64,000 nt of DNA. Origin: Myxococcus stipitatus (GTDB lineage Bacteria; Myxococcota; Myxococcia; Myxococcales; Myxococcaceae). Of this stretch, positions 36,474-43,760 are shown piece after piece. The position numbers and the translations under genes are program-made. Under the pieces are notes generated by a model. That model had not been told where the DNA came from and ran no database searches. It saw nothing but the letters and a program-made list of their open reading frames with translations. The stretch is taken from contig NZ_CP147913.1 of the NCBI RefSeq assembly GCF_037414475.1, positions 930,001 to 994,000 on the forward strand. Reading direction: 5' to 3'. Numbering within the stretch: the stretch's first letter is position 1; the number at the start of each line of letters is the position of its first letter.

Positions 36474-37385
36474 GTGTCGTTCCGGCCCGCGCTTGCGTTG
36501 CTGTCCGCGATGTTTCCTCTTGCCCTGGCTGTGCCCACCGCGGCCTCCGCTCAAGCCACCACGCTGCCGACGTTCAACCTGCAGCGGCTCGAACTGGACC
36601 CGGCGGCGCTGGGCTCCTTGGTGGTCGGCACCGGGCGAACGCTGCCGGCGGGCATGGTGCGCGTCGCCGTCCAGGGGCACTACGAGAACCTTCCCTTCAA
36701 GTTCCAGACGCGATGGGAGCCCTCCGACGGCGCGGGCCTGGTGGAGAACCGGCTCACCATGGACGTGACGGCCGCCATCGGCGTGCTCGACTGGTTGCAG
36801 GTGGACGCGGAGGTGCCCTTCATCGTCAGCCAGGGTGGCAAGGAGCACCTGACCTACGCGCCGCCAAATGGCAGCGGCCTGGGCGCTCCGTGGGTGGGCG
36901 TCCGCGCGGCGCTGATGCGGCAGGAGCAGGGCTTCCAGATGGCGTTGGATGTCTCCGGCGCCCTCCCGGTGGGCAGCGAGAAGCTGCTGGCGCGGGACCG
37001 CTACGCGCTGCACCCCAGCCTCCAGCTCGGCTACCTGGGAGACACGTGGCAGCTGGGCGGCGAAGCCGGAGTGTTGCTGCGCGAGAAGCGGGACCTGGCG
37101 CCCGTGTCAGCGGAAGGAAAGGACGTCATCGGCCACGAGCTGCGGCTGGGCGCCACGGTGACGTCTCGCGCGGGTGAGACCACGCGCGGAGAGCTCAGCA
37201 TGCTCGTGGGGGTTCCGCTCGGCGGAGGCCGCGTGGGCGCGGAGCTGCTCATCGCCATCCGCCGCCACGCGCTGCCCTGGTTGGACCTCTACGTCCTGGG
37301 GGGCCCGGGCGTGGGCGCCGCCATGGACACGCCCACCTTCCGCTTCATCGCGGGCGCCTCGTTCTCCACGTCCAAGGTGGACTGA
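36474..37385 (+). CDS. Predicted outer-membrane beta-barrel protein
   Basis: A 303-residue protein from the GTG at 36474, chosen because AGGAG lies five bases upstream and a clean signal peptide follows (LALLSAMFPLALAVPTAASAQ); an ATG at 36432 is the alternative. The mature part begins FNLQRLELDPAALGSLVVGTG, then runs of amphipathic strands (MVRVAVQGHYENLPFKFQ, LDWLQVDAEVPFIVS, FQMALDVSGALPVG) to the end. It resembles the barrel half of myxobacterial OmpA-like proteins but lacks the OmpA peptidoglycan-binding domain. Function unknown. It is divergent from the ADOP permease. Confidence 0.65.
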   Translation: MSFRPALALLSAMFPLALAVPTAASAQATTLPTFNLQRLELDPAALGSLVVGTGRTLPAGMVRVAVQGHYENLPFKFQTRWEPSDGAGLVENRLTMDVTAAIGVLDWLQVDAEVPFIVSQGGKEHLTYAPPNGSGLGAPWVGVRAALMRQEQGFQMALDVSGALPVGSEKLLARDRYALHPSLQLGYLGDTWQLGGEAGVLLREKRDLAPVSAEGKDVIGHELRLGATVTSRAGETTRGELSMLVGVPLGGGRVGAELLIAIRRHALPWLDLYVLGGPGVGAAMDTPTFRFIAGASFSTSKVD

Positions 37386-37414
37386 GGAGAACTCCTCGAG
37401 GCGCCCGCACGGGC
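37384..37414. terminator. Short hairpins between convergent genes
   Basis: Two small inverted repeats, GAGGA/TCCTC (37384-37397) and GCCCG/CGGGC (37403-37414), lie between the barrel gene and the OPT gene. They are weak, and a terminator role is only suggested by position. Confidence 0.3.
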
Positions 37415-37420
37415 CTGTCG

Positions 37421-39319
37421 CTACTTGGGCATCGCGCCGAACGCCTTCAGCATGGCGATACCGATGCCCAACAAGCTCTCTCCCGCGATGAAGCCCGAGG
37501 AGATGGGCAGCACGGTCTCCTCCGCCAGCTTGGGCCGCGTGCGACGCAGCATTTCCGCGATGGCCGCGCCGATGAAGAAGGCGATGGAGCTGGACGCGGG
37601 GATGACGATGGCCAGACCGAAGCCCGCCGCCGACGGCACGTAGGACTTCAGCTTCGCCGGCGCCCACCGCTCCAACAGCACCAGGGTGACGCCCAGAGTG
37701 GCGCCACACGTCGCGCCCCAGCGGGCGGAGATGGGCATCGCGGACACACCCGTGGCCAGCAGCTTGGACACGCCCGCCCACACCATCGTCGCCGGCGCGG
37801 GGAAGTCCACCGAGCCCAGCACATCCGGCGTGGGAATCAGGATGTTGAACACGGGCACCACCACCGCCGCGCCCGCCACCACGCCGAACAGCTGCGCGAT
37901 GAACTGCTGACGCGGGTTGGCGCCCAACAGCCAGCCGGACTTCAGGTCCGTCAGCAGATCCGCCGCGTGAAGCCCCACGCCGCCCGTGGCGTTGGCGCTC
38001 ATCACGTTGGCGGGGATGTTCCCCGGCGCCAGGCCTCCGAAGATGAGCTGCGTGACGGGGCCGAGCGCCTTCGTGGGCGTGGTGTCCGTCTCACCGGTGA
38101 CGCGGCTGGCGATGACGCCCATCACCACGGCCAGGGGCAGCGCCATCACTCCCGCCCACCACGGGATGTGGAACAGGTAGGCCATCAGGAACACGGCCAC
38201 CGGGCCCAGCACCGCGAAGCCCAGGGGGAACCATGACGGCGGACACTCGATGCCCGCCAGCGGGTCCTTCTCCTCCTGCTCGGAGCGCTTGCCGAACAGT
38301 CCCGAGAGCGCCTTGAAGGAGCGGGCCACGCTCCGCCACTGGAACGCGAACGACAGCAGGCCGGACGACACCAGCAGCGCCGAGCCCGTCCACACCATCC
38401 ACGAGTTGATGGCCTTGTACGTCACCTCGGCGATTTCGCCCTGCGCCACCATGGACGGCGCCAGGAAGCCGTACGCGAGCACCGCGCCCAACAACATGGA
38501 CCAGCCCGTCTTGAAGCTCACCAGCGCGCCCGCGCCCACCATCAGCAGGCTGAAGTCGAGCGACAGCGTCCACGCGGAGGCCTTCTTGCCCAGCATCGTG
38601 AAGGGCAGGCTCACCTTGTCCGGGACGTTGGTCAGCCACGAGAAGCGCGCGTCGCGCAGCACCACCAGCAGCGCGCCAATGGCTCCCGCGCCCGTCAACA
38701 GGCGCGACTTGCGGCGGGCCACTTCACCGTGGCCGTGCAGCGCGCGGATGGTCTCCGCGGTGGCCGTGCCCGTGGGGAACGGCAGCGCCTCGATGTTGAT
38801 GAGCTGGCGCTTGATGGGGATGGCGGCGAAGACGCCCAGCGCGGAGATGACGGCGAACCACACCACCAGCCAGCCAGACGGAGGCAGCGCGCCGGTGAGC
38901 ATGAGGAGCGCCGGGACGGCGGCCATGTTGCCACCGCCCGTCATGTAGCCGGCCGCGGACGCCACCGAGCCCATGGCGTTGTTCTCCAGGGCCGTGAAGT
39001 CGTTCTTCAGCACGCGCAGCGAGCGCAGCGTGCCGAACACCGCGAAGGCGAGGATGCACGCGGTGATGGTGACGCCCAGGCTCCAACCCGTCTTGAGGAT
39101 GACGTACAGGTTGGACAGACACATCACCGCGCCAATCAACATGCCGGCGATGACGGCGCGCACGGTGAGCTGCCGCGAGCCACCCTGGTAGACGTTCTTG
39201 AGCCAGTACAGCTCCGGGTCCTTCTCCGCCGTAACCCCGGGCGCGTGGGTGTTGGCGTCAGGGCGCGGGCCGGGGGCCTCGCTGGGATTGGGCGTCGAGT
39301 GGGGTGAGGACTGGCTCAT
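37421..39319 (-). CDS. OPT-family oligopeptide transporter
   Basis: A 632-residue inner-membrane transporter. ATG at 39319 is chosen because it begins a typical short polar N-terminus (SQSSPHSTPNPSEAPG); no ribosome binding site is clear, and the 38 open codons upstream are not convincing. Many hydrophobic helices follow, with OPT features such as LTVRAVIAGMLIGAVMCLSNLYVILKTG (in two parts), NNAMGSVASAAGYMTGGG, LPFPTGTATAETI and a C-terminal MPISARWGAT. Bacterial OPT proteins import oligopeptides or metal chelates. In a proteolytic predator peptide uptake is plausible (inference). Probably transcribed after slyD, with a terminator between them. Confidence 0.88.
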   Translation of the reverse strand: MSQSSPHSTPNPSEAPGPRPDANTHAPGVTAEKDPELYWLKNVYQGGSRQLTVRAVIAGMLIGAVMCLSNLYVILKTGWSLGVTITACILAFAVFGTLRSLRVLKNDFTALENNAMGSVASAAGYMTGGGNMAAVPALLMLTGALPPSGWLVVWFAVISALGVFAAIPIKRQLINIEALPFPTGTATAETIRALHGHGEVARRKSRLLTGAGAIGALLVVLRDARFSWLTNVPDKVSLPFTMLGKKASAWTLSLDFSLLMVGAGALVSFKTGWSMLLGAVLAYGFLAPSMVAQGEIAEVTYKAINSWMVWTGSALLVSSGLLSFAFQWRSVARSFKALSGLFGKRSEQEEKDPLAGIECPPSWFPLGFAVLGPVAVFLMAYLFHIPWWAGVMALPLAVVMGVIASRVTGETDTTPTKALGPVTQLIFGGLAPGNIPANVMSANATGGVGLHAADLLTDLKSGWLLGANPRQQFIAQLFGVVAGAAVVVPVFNILIPTPDVLGSVDFPAPATMVWAGVSKLLATGVSAMPISARWGATCGATLGVTLVLLERWAPAKLKSYVPSAAGFGLAIVIPASSSIAFFIGAAIAEMLRRTRPKLAEETVLPISSGFIAGESLLGIGIAMLKAFGAMPK

Positions 39320-39381
39320 GGGGGGCGAAAAGATAATGCACGTCCCCCGTCCCACGAAGCGCGGACTCCATCCGCCAGGCA

Positions 39382-39411
39382 AAGGGACGAGGCGTCTCCA
39401 CCTCGTCCCTT
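39382..39411 (-). terminator. Terminator of slyD
   Basis: A perfect 11-bp stem (AAGGGACGAGG with CCTCGTCCCTT) and an 8-nt loop lie just after slyD on the minus strand, followed by TTTG. It separates slyD from the OPT gene. Confidence 0.7.
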
Positions 39412-39442
39412 CACATCCGCCGCAGGGCGTCACACCGAGCCA

Positions 39443-39928
39443 TCAGCCGTGCTGATGCCCACCGGGACCATGCACGTGGCCGTGGGAGAGCTCCTCGGGG
39501 GAGGCGGCGCGGACGTCCTTCACGGTGACGTCGAAGTGCAGCGTCTTGCCCGCGAGCGGGTGGTTGAGGTCGACGACCACCTCGTCGCCCCGCACCTCCT
39601 GGATGCGCAGGGGGATATCGCCCTGGTCCGTCTGGGCCATCAGCGTCTGCCCGGCCTGGGGGTTGAAGCCCGGGGGCAACATGGCGCGCGGGACGACCCG
39701 CACGCCCTCCGGGTCATGTTCGCCATAGCCCTGGGCGGGCTGCACCACCACCTGCTTGCTGTCCCCCTGGGTGAGGCCCTCGAGCGCGCCCTCCAGGCCC
39801 GGGACGATTTGACGGTGCCCATGCAGATAGGCGAGCGGCTGGCTGGGCTCACTCTGGTCGATGACCTGTCCGTCACCCAGGTGCAGCCGGTACTCCAGCG
39901 AGACGATTGAATCCTTGGCGACCCTCAT
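39443..39928 (-). CDS. slyD: SlyD-like FKBP peptidyl-prolyl isomerase
   Basis: A 161-residue protein with AAGGAG five bases before its ATG. The FKBP core (GQVIDQSEPSQPLAYLHG, IVPGLEGALEGLTQGD) encloses an insert-in-flap chaperone domain (~68-125), as in SlyD. The tail HGHVHGPGGHQHG is His-rich and should bind nickel or other divalent metals, although it is much shorter than the E. coli tail. The protein should catalyse proline isomerisation and may aid metal handling. It is followed on the same strand by a terminator and the OPT gene. Confidence 0.9.
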   Translation of the reverse strand: MRVAKDSIVSLEYRLHLGDGQVIDQSEPSQPLAYLHGHRQIVPGLEGALEGLTQGDSKQVVVQPAQGYGEHDPEGVRVVPRAMLPPGFNPQAGQTLMAQTDQGDIPLRIQEVRGDEVVVDLNHPLAGKTLHFDVTVKDVRAASPEELSHGHVHGPGGHQHG

Positions 39929-39991
39929 GCGGGCTCCTTGGCGATTCAGCGGTGGAACAACTTCGGGGGAAAGGATGGGCCGAGCCCGGCG

Positions 39992-41281
39992 TCAGGAGGA
40001 GTGAGGGGAGTGGGGATTTCCCGCCGGCTGCTCGGCGTCTGTCTGGACGTTCGGTTCTCCCTTTGCCACGTAGACGGCTGCGGCCAGGTCGCCGGTGACG
40101 TTGAGCGTGGTGCGGCACATGTCCAGGAAGCGGTCCACGCCCAGGATGAGGCCCAGGCCCTCCACCGGAATCTTGAACATGCCCAGAATCATCGCGATGA
40201 CGGGGATGGAGCCCGCGGGCACTCCGGCGGTGCCGATGCCCGCCAGGATGCAGATGAACATGATGAGCGCCTGCTGCTGGAGGTTCAGCGGCACGTCGTA
40301 GACCTGGGCGAGGAAGAGCACCGTGACGCCCTCGAAGAGCGCGGTGCCGTTCTGGTTCATGGCCGAGCCCGCGGTGAGCACGAAGCGCGACACGTTGGGC
40401 GGCAGCTTGAGGTTCTCCTCGGCGACCTTGAGCGCGGTGGGCAGCGTGGCGCTGGAGGAGGACGTGGAGAAGGCGGTGACGATGGCCAGCCGGCAGTCGC
40501 GGAAGAACTCGATGGGGTTGCGCCCGCCCAGGAAGCGCACCGACAGCGAATAGACGACGAACATGTGCAGGCCCAGCGCCAGCAGCACCGTGCCCACGTA
40601 GGCGGCCAGCTGCGCGAGGATGCTCAAGCCCAGCTTCGCCGTCATCGCGAACAGCAGCGCCGCGACGCCATAGGGCGCGAGTTTCAATACGCCGTCGATG
40701 AGTTTCATCATCACGTCGTAGAGTCCCTGGATGGTGTCGCGCAGGTGCTTCGCGGACTCCGTCGGGGTGAGCGCCACGCCCAGACCGAAGATGAGCGCGA
40801 AGACGATGATGCCAATCATGTCCCCATCGGCCGCGGCCTTGATGGGGTTGGTGGGCACCATGGACATGAGCACCGCGCCGAAGGACGTCTCCGACGGAGG
40901 AGGCGCGGCCTTCACGTGGGTGCCCTGCTTCGCCAGCGCGCGGGCCTCCTCGCTCAGGTTGGCTCCAGGCTGGATGATGTTCACCAGCACCAGGCCCAAC
41001 AGGACGGAGATGGTGGAGAAGACGATGGTGTACCCCAGCGTCCGGGCACCCAGCCGGCCCACCTGCTTCAGGTCCAGGTCCGCAACCCCCATGACGAGCG
41101 CGGCGAAGAGCAGCGGCACCACCAGCATGAGCAGCAGGCGGATGAAGATCTGCCCCACGGGGGCGGCCACGTTGGACACGAGCCCGTCCAGCCACGCTGA
41201 CTTGCTGGCCAGGGCATTGGCGGTGAGTCCCGCCACCGTGCCGGTGAGGATGCCGATGAGCATCTTGTGGTGAGCCTTCAT
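39992..41281 (-). CDS. Dicarboxylate/amino acid:cation symporter (DAACS)
   Basis: A 429-residue secondary transporter of the GltP/DctA type that imports acidic amino acids or C4-dicarboxylates with H+ or Na+. Signature segments are FIRLLLMLVVPLLFAALVMG, the serine-rich hairpin TAFSTSSSSATLPTAL, the MNQNGTALFEG helix and LDMCRTTLNVTGDLAAAVYV, where Asp, Arg and Asn bind substrate. Between helices ~3 and 4 there is a polar insertion (SEEARALAKQGTHVKAAPPP). ATG at 41281 is preceded by GGAGAG. The substrate cannot be decided from sequence. Confidence 0.9.
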   Translation of the reverse strand: MKAHHKMLIGILTGTVAGLTANALASKSAWLDGLVSNVAAPVGQIFIRLLLMLVVPLLFAALVMGVADLDLKQVGRLGARTLGYTIVFSTISVLLGLVLVNIIQPGANLSEEARALAKQGTHVKAAPPPSETSFGAVLMSMVPTNPIKAAADGDMIGIIVFALIFGLGVALTPTESAKHLRDTIQGLYDVMMKLIDGVLKLAPYGVAALLFAMTAKLGLSILAQLAAYVGTVLLALGLHMFVVYSLSVRFLGGRNPIEFFRDCRLAIVTAFSTSSSSATLPTALKVAEENLKLPPNVSRFVLTAGSAMNQNGTALFEGVTVLFLAQVYDVPLNLQQQALIMFICILAGIGTAGVPAGSIPVIAMILGMFKIPVEGLGLILGVDRFLDMCRTTLNVTGDLAAAVYVAKGEPNVQTDAEQPAGNPHSPHSS

Positions 41282-41385
41282 CGAGCCGTCTCTCCGTCCT
41301 CCCGGCGGGAGGGCAATGGGGCGCGCAGCCTACCGGCAAAGGAGGGTGGCGCCCACCCTTCGCATGAGACAAAGCTGCGGCCCCC

Positions 41386-42024
41386 GTGGAAACCCTGGTC
41401 CAGCTCACCGAAGGCGCCGTGCCCCCTCCCCTCTTCCGCCGCCTGCTGCGACGGCTGAGCCTCTTGGGAACGGAGCGGCTCAAGAACACCTATCAGACGA
41501 CGTTCTGGTACGACTTCGGCCCGCCCCAGAACGTGGTGGAGGACATCATCACCACGCTTCGTCCCACCCTCGCCGGCAAGCGGCGCATCGCGGGCGTCGA
41601 GTGGTGGCTGTCGCGCATGTACCCGACGGACGTGCGCGTGGACTTCCATCAGGACCGCGACGAGAAGCTCGCGCTGCGCACGGGGAAGCTGGTGCACCCG
41701 CGCATCGGCTCCGTGCTGTTCCTCAACCGGGTGCGCGGCGGCGCGTTGGTGGTGACGCGCGAGCTGCCCGACGAGGACAATCCATCCCTTGCACCTTCAC
41801 GCATGGACACCGCGGACCTGGTGACACCGCGCCCCAACCGGCTGGTGGTGTTCGAAGGCTCGCTCACCCATGGCGTGCTGGACGCGCGCAACCAGATTCC
41901 CGACGGGAAGCTGCCGGGACGTTCGCGGCTGCGGCGCACCCTCATCATGAACTGGTGGTCCCACCGCCCCACGGATGTGCCGCGCTGGTCGGAGACCCGT
42001 CTCTACCGGGCGCTCGGCGGCTGA
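41386..42024 (+). CDS. 2-oxoglutarate/Fe(II) oxygenase-like protein
   Basis: A 212-residue protein starting at GTG 41386; no ribosome binding site is visible, so the start is uncertain. A double-stranded beta-helix oxygenase site is suggested by H88-Q-D90, the distal His162 in GSLTHGVLD and an Arg at 183 or 184 before TLIMNWW, which would bind 2-oxoglutarate. The segment MYPTDVRVDFHQDRDEK fits the prolyl-4-hydroxylase-like group. The substrate is unknown. It converges on the DNA methyltransferase gene and overlaps it by 22 bases. Confidence 0.65.
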   Translation: METLVQLTEGAVPPPLFRRLLRRLSLLGTERLKNTYQTTFWYDFGPPQNVVEDIITTLRPTLAGKRRIAGVEWWLSRMYPTDVRVDFHQDRDEKLALRTGKLVHPRIGSVLFLNRVRGGALVVTRELPDEDNPSLAPSRMDTADLVTPRPNRLVVFEGSLTHGVLDARNQIPDGKLPGRSRLRRTLIMNWWSHRPTDVPRWSETRLYRALGG

Positions 42025-42785
42025 GCCAACGCGGCGGCCGTCTCGCGCAGGCGGTGCGTGACACGCTCGGCCCACTCGGGCTCGATTTCGAGGCACGCGG
42101 GATGACGGCCCAGCCGCAGCGCGGCCGAGGGCAACGAGCCACTCCCCGCGAACGGGTCCAACACGGTGTCCCCGGGGCGGCTGTAGGTGCGCACCAGGGG
42201 CTCGACGACGGAGAAGGGCTTGTGGTGCGGATGGCCGCCCCAGCGCGCGGCCTCGCCATCATCGTCGTAGCCACCGACGACGGCCCACACCGTGGGCAGG
42301 TCCGCGGGTGAGAGCGGCGGCTCGGGCGTACGGGCGATGACGAGCGCGACTTCATAGACGCGCAGCGTCTGCTCGTTCGCGTTCTTGTCCGTGGTGCGCT
42401 TGCCCCAGGTGAACTCGCCGCGCAGGTGGGGATAGCCCAGCCCCTTCGCCGCGTTGAGGATGGGCTCCTTGCCCAGGAGGTTCGTCCAGATGATGAGCGG
42501 CGCGTCTGGGGTCAGGTGCTCCAGCGCGCGCGACATCCACGCCTCGGAGAACGCGCGGTAGTCGCGCACGGTCTCGAAGCGGACGATGGGGTTCTGGTCG
42601 ATCTTCTTGTGGGCGCGCGGGTCTCTCAGGTCCCCGCCCTTGCGGCGCCGGGTGAGCAGGCAATAGGGCGGGTCGGTCAAGAGCAGCGACGCGCGGCGCT
42701 CGCCCAGGGCGGCGCGGTAGCCCTGGGGCTCACGGGAGTCGGCGCGGATGCAGCGAAGGGCGTCGGGAGGGAGAGCGGAAGTCAT
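42003..42785 (-). CDS. Orphan DNA methyltransferase, beta-type
   Basis: A 260-residue S-adenosylmethionine-dependent enzyme. Motif IV TDPPY (37-41) comes first and motif I DPFAGSGSLPSAAL (around residue 213) comes near the C-terminus, the beta-class order used by N6-adenine and N4-cytosine methylases. The middle (IIWTNLLGKEPILNAAKG and GEFTWGKRTTDKNANEQ) may be the target-recognition region. No restriction endonuclease is nearby, so it may be a solitary regulatory methylase or a phage-derived one. The recognition sequence cannot be read from the protein. Confidence 0.85.
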   Translation of the reverse strand: MTSALPPDALRCIRADSREPQGYRAALGERRASLLLTDPPYCLLTRRRKGGDLRDPRAHKKIDQNPIVRFETVRDYRAFSEAWMSRALEHLTPDAPLIIWTNLLGKEPILNAAKGLGYPHLRGEFTWGKRTTDKNANEQTLRVYEVALVIARTPEPPLSPADLPTVWAVVGGYDDDGEAARWGGHPHHKPFSVVEPLVRTYSRPGDTVLDPFAGSGSLPSAALRLGRHPACLEIEPEWAERVTHRLRETAAALAQPPSAR

Positions 42786-42839
42786 CGTCCGGGCGGCACC
42801 CTACACGGAGGGCCGCGAGGCTCAAGGCCCGACATGCGC

Positions 42840-43760
42840 CTAGAGCGGCTTGAACGTCAGCCCCTCGACCGTGGCCGTCCGGCCCCGGTCGTCCCACAGC
42901 TTGAGGACATAGCGCCGCGAGTCCGCCGGGGTGGCGCCGTTCACCAGGACCACGAGTATCGCGCCATTCCCGTCCACCAGCGGCGCCGACTGCCAGGGCG
43001 CCGCGACGTCGAAGACGCGCCCACCTTCGTCCGACAGGGAGGCCCCCGTCGCGACCCACTCCGCGCCCCCCTTGCGCGCGCGCATCTCCAGGCGCAGCGA
43101 CTTCCACAGGCCGCGAGCCTCGACACGCCAGGCCTGCACCACGGTGATGTCCGGATGCGCCACCACCTTGAGGGGGGACAGGCGCATGAGGACCATGGCG
43201 TCGCGGTCCTCCATCTCCGCCACGGCGGACTCGATGGCGCGCGACCGCCCCTCGGGGCGCTGGCGCGTCAGCTCGGCCTGCAGCTGCGCCACACGCGCCT
43301 TCAGCTCCTGGACTTCCAGGCGGTAGGACTCCACGGAGCGGACCGCGCGAAAGACCTCCACCTGGGGCTCACCCCGCGCGGCATCCACCACCAGGATGAA
43401 CGCCGCGCGCTCGGGCGCCGCGCCATCCCGGAAGCGCAGCTCCAGGAGCAGCCGCTCCCCATCCCGAAAGAGACTCGAGGGGATGAGGGCCAGGTGGTCC
43501 TCGGAGAGCCCCAGCCGCTCGAAACGCTCGCGGCCTTCCAGGACGACCTCGTCCGGGCGGACGCGCGCATCGAAGAAGAACGTCGTGGAGCGGCCCGGAG
43601 CGATGTGAATCTCGGGAACCGGCGCGCGCGCATCCGCGCTGACCTCGATTCGGCGAACCGGAGCCAGGGAGCCCGAAGCCGCCTCGAGCCCGGAGGCCTC
43701 CGCGCCCAAGGCCATCATCACTCCCCAGATGAACACCCAAACAGAGGTCGCGGCAGGCAA
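42840..43760 (-). CDS. DUF2381 (TIGR02268) family protein
   Basis: A 306-residue exported protein of a family largely confined to myxobacteria. It starts at TTG 43760, directly after the kinase stop (TAA-TTG), with GGAAGG about six bases upstream, so translation is probably coupled. Residues ~1-22 form a signal peptide. The beta-rich body includes VPEIHIAPGRSTTFFFDARV and RLLLELRFRDGAAPERAAFILVV. A coiled coil (~146-170, YRLEVQELKARVAQLQAEL) divides it from a second beta region ending VEGLTFKPL. Members often sit beside Ser/Thr kinases; the molecular role is unknown. The pairing suggests an extracytoplasmic partner for the kinase's outer domain. Confidence 0.85.
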   Translation of the reverse strand: MPAATSVWVFIWGVMMALGAEASGLEAASGSLAPVRRIEVSADARAPVPEIHIAPGRSTTFFFDARVRPDEVVLEGRERFERLGLSEDHLALIPSSLFRDGERLLLELRFRDGAAPERAAFILVVDAARGEPQVEVFRAVRSVESYRLEVQELKARVAQLQAELTRQRPEGRSRAIESAVAEMEDRDAMVLMRLSPLKVVAHPDITVVQAWRVEARGLWKSLRLEMRARKGGAEWVATGASLSDEGGRVFDVAAPWQSAPLVDGNGAILVVLVNGATPADSRRYVLKLWDDRGRTATVEGLTFKPL

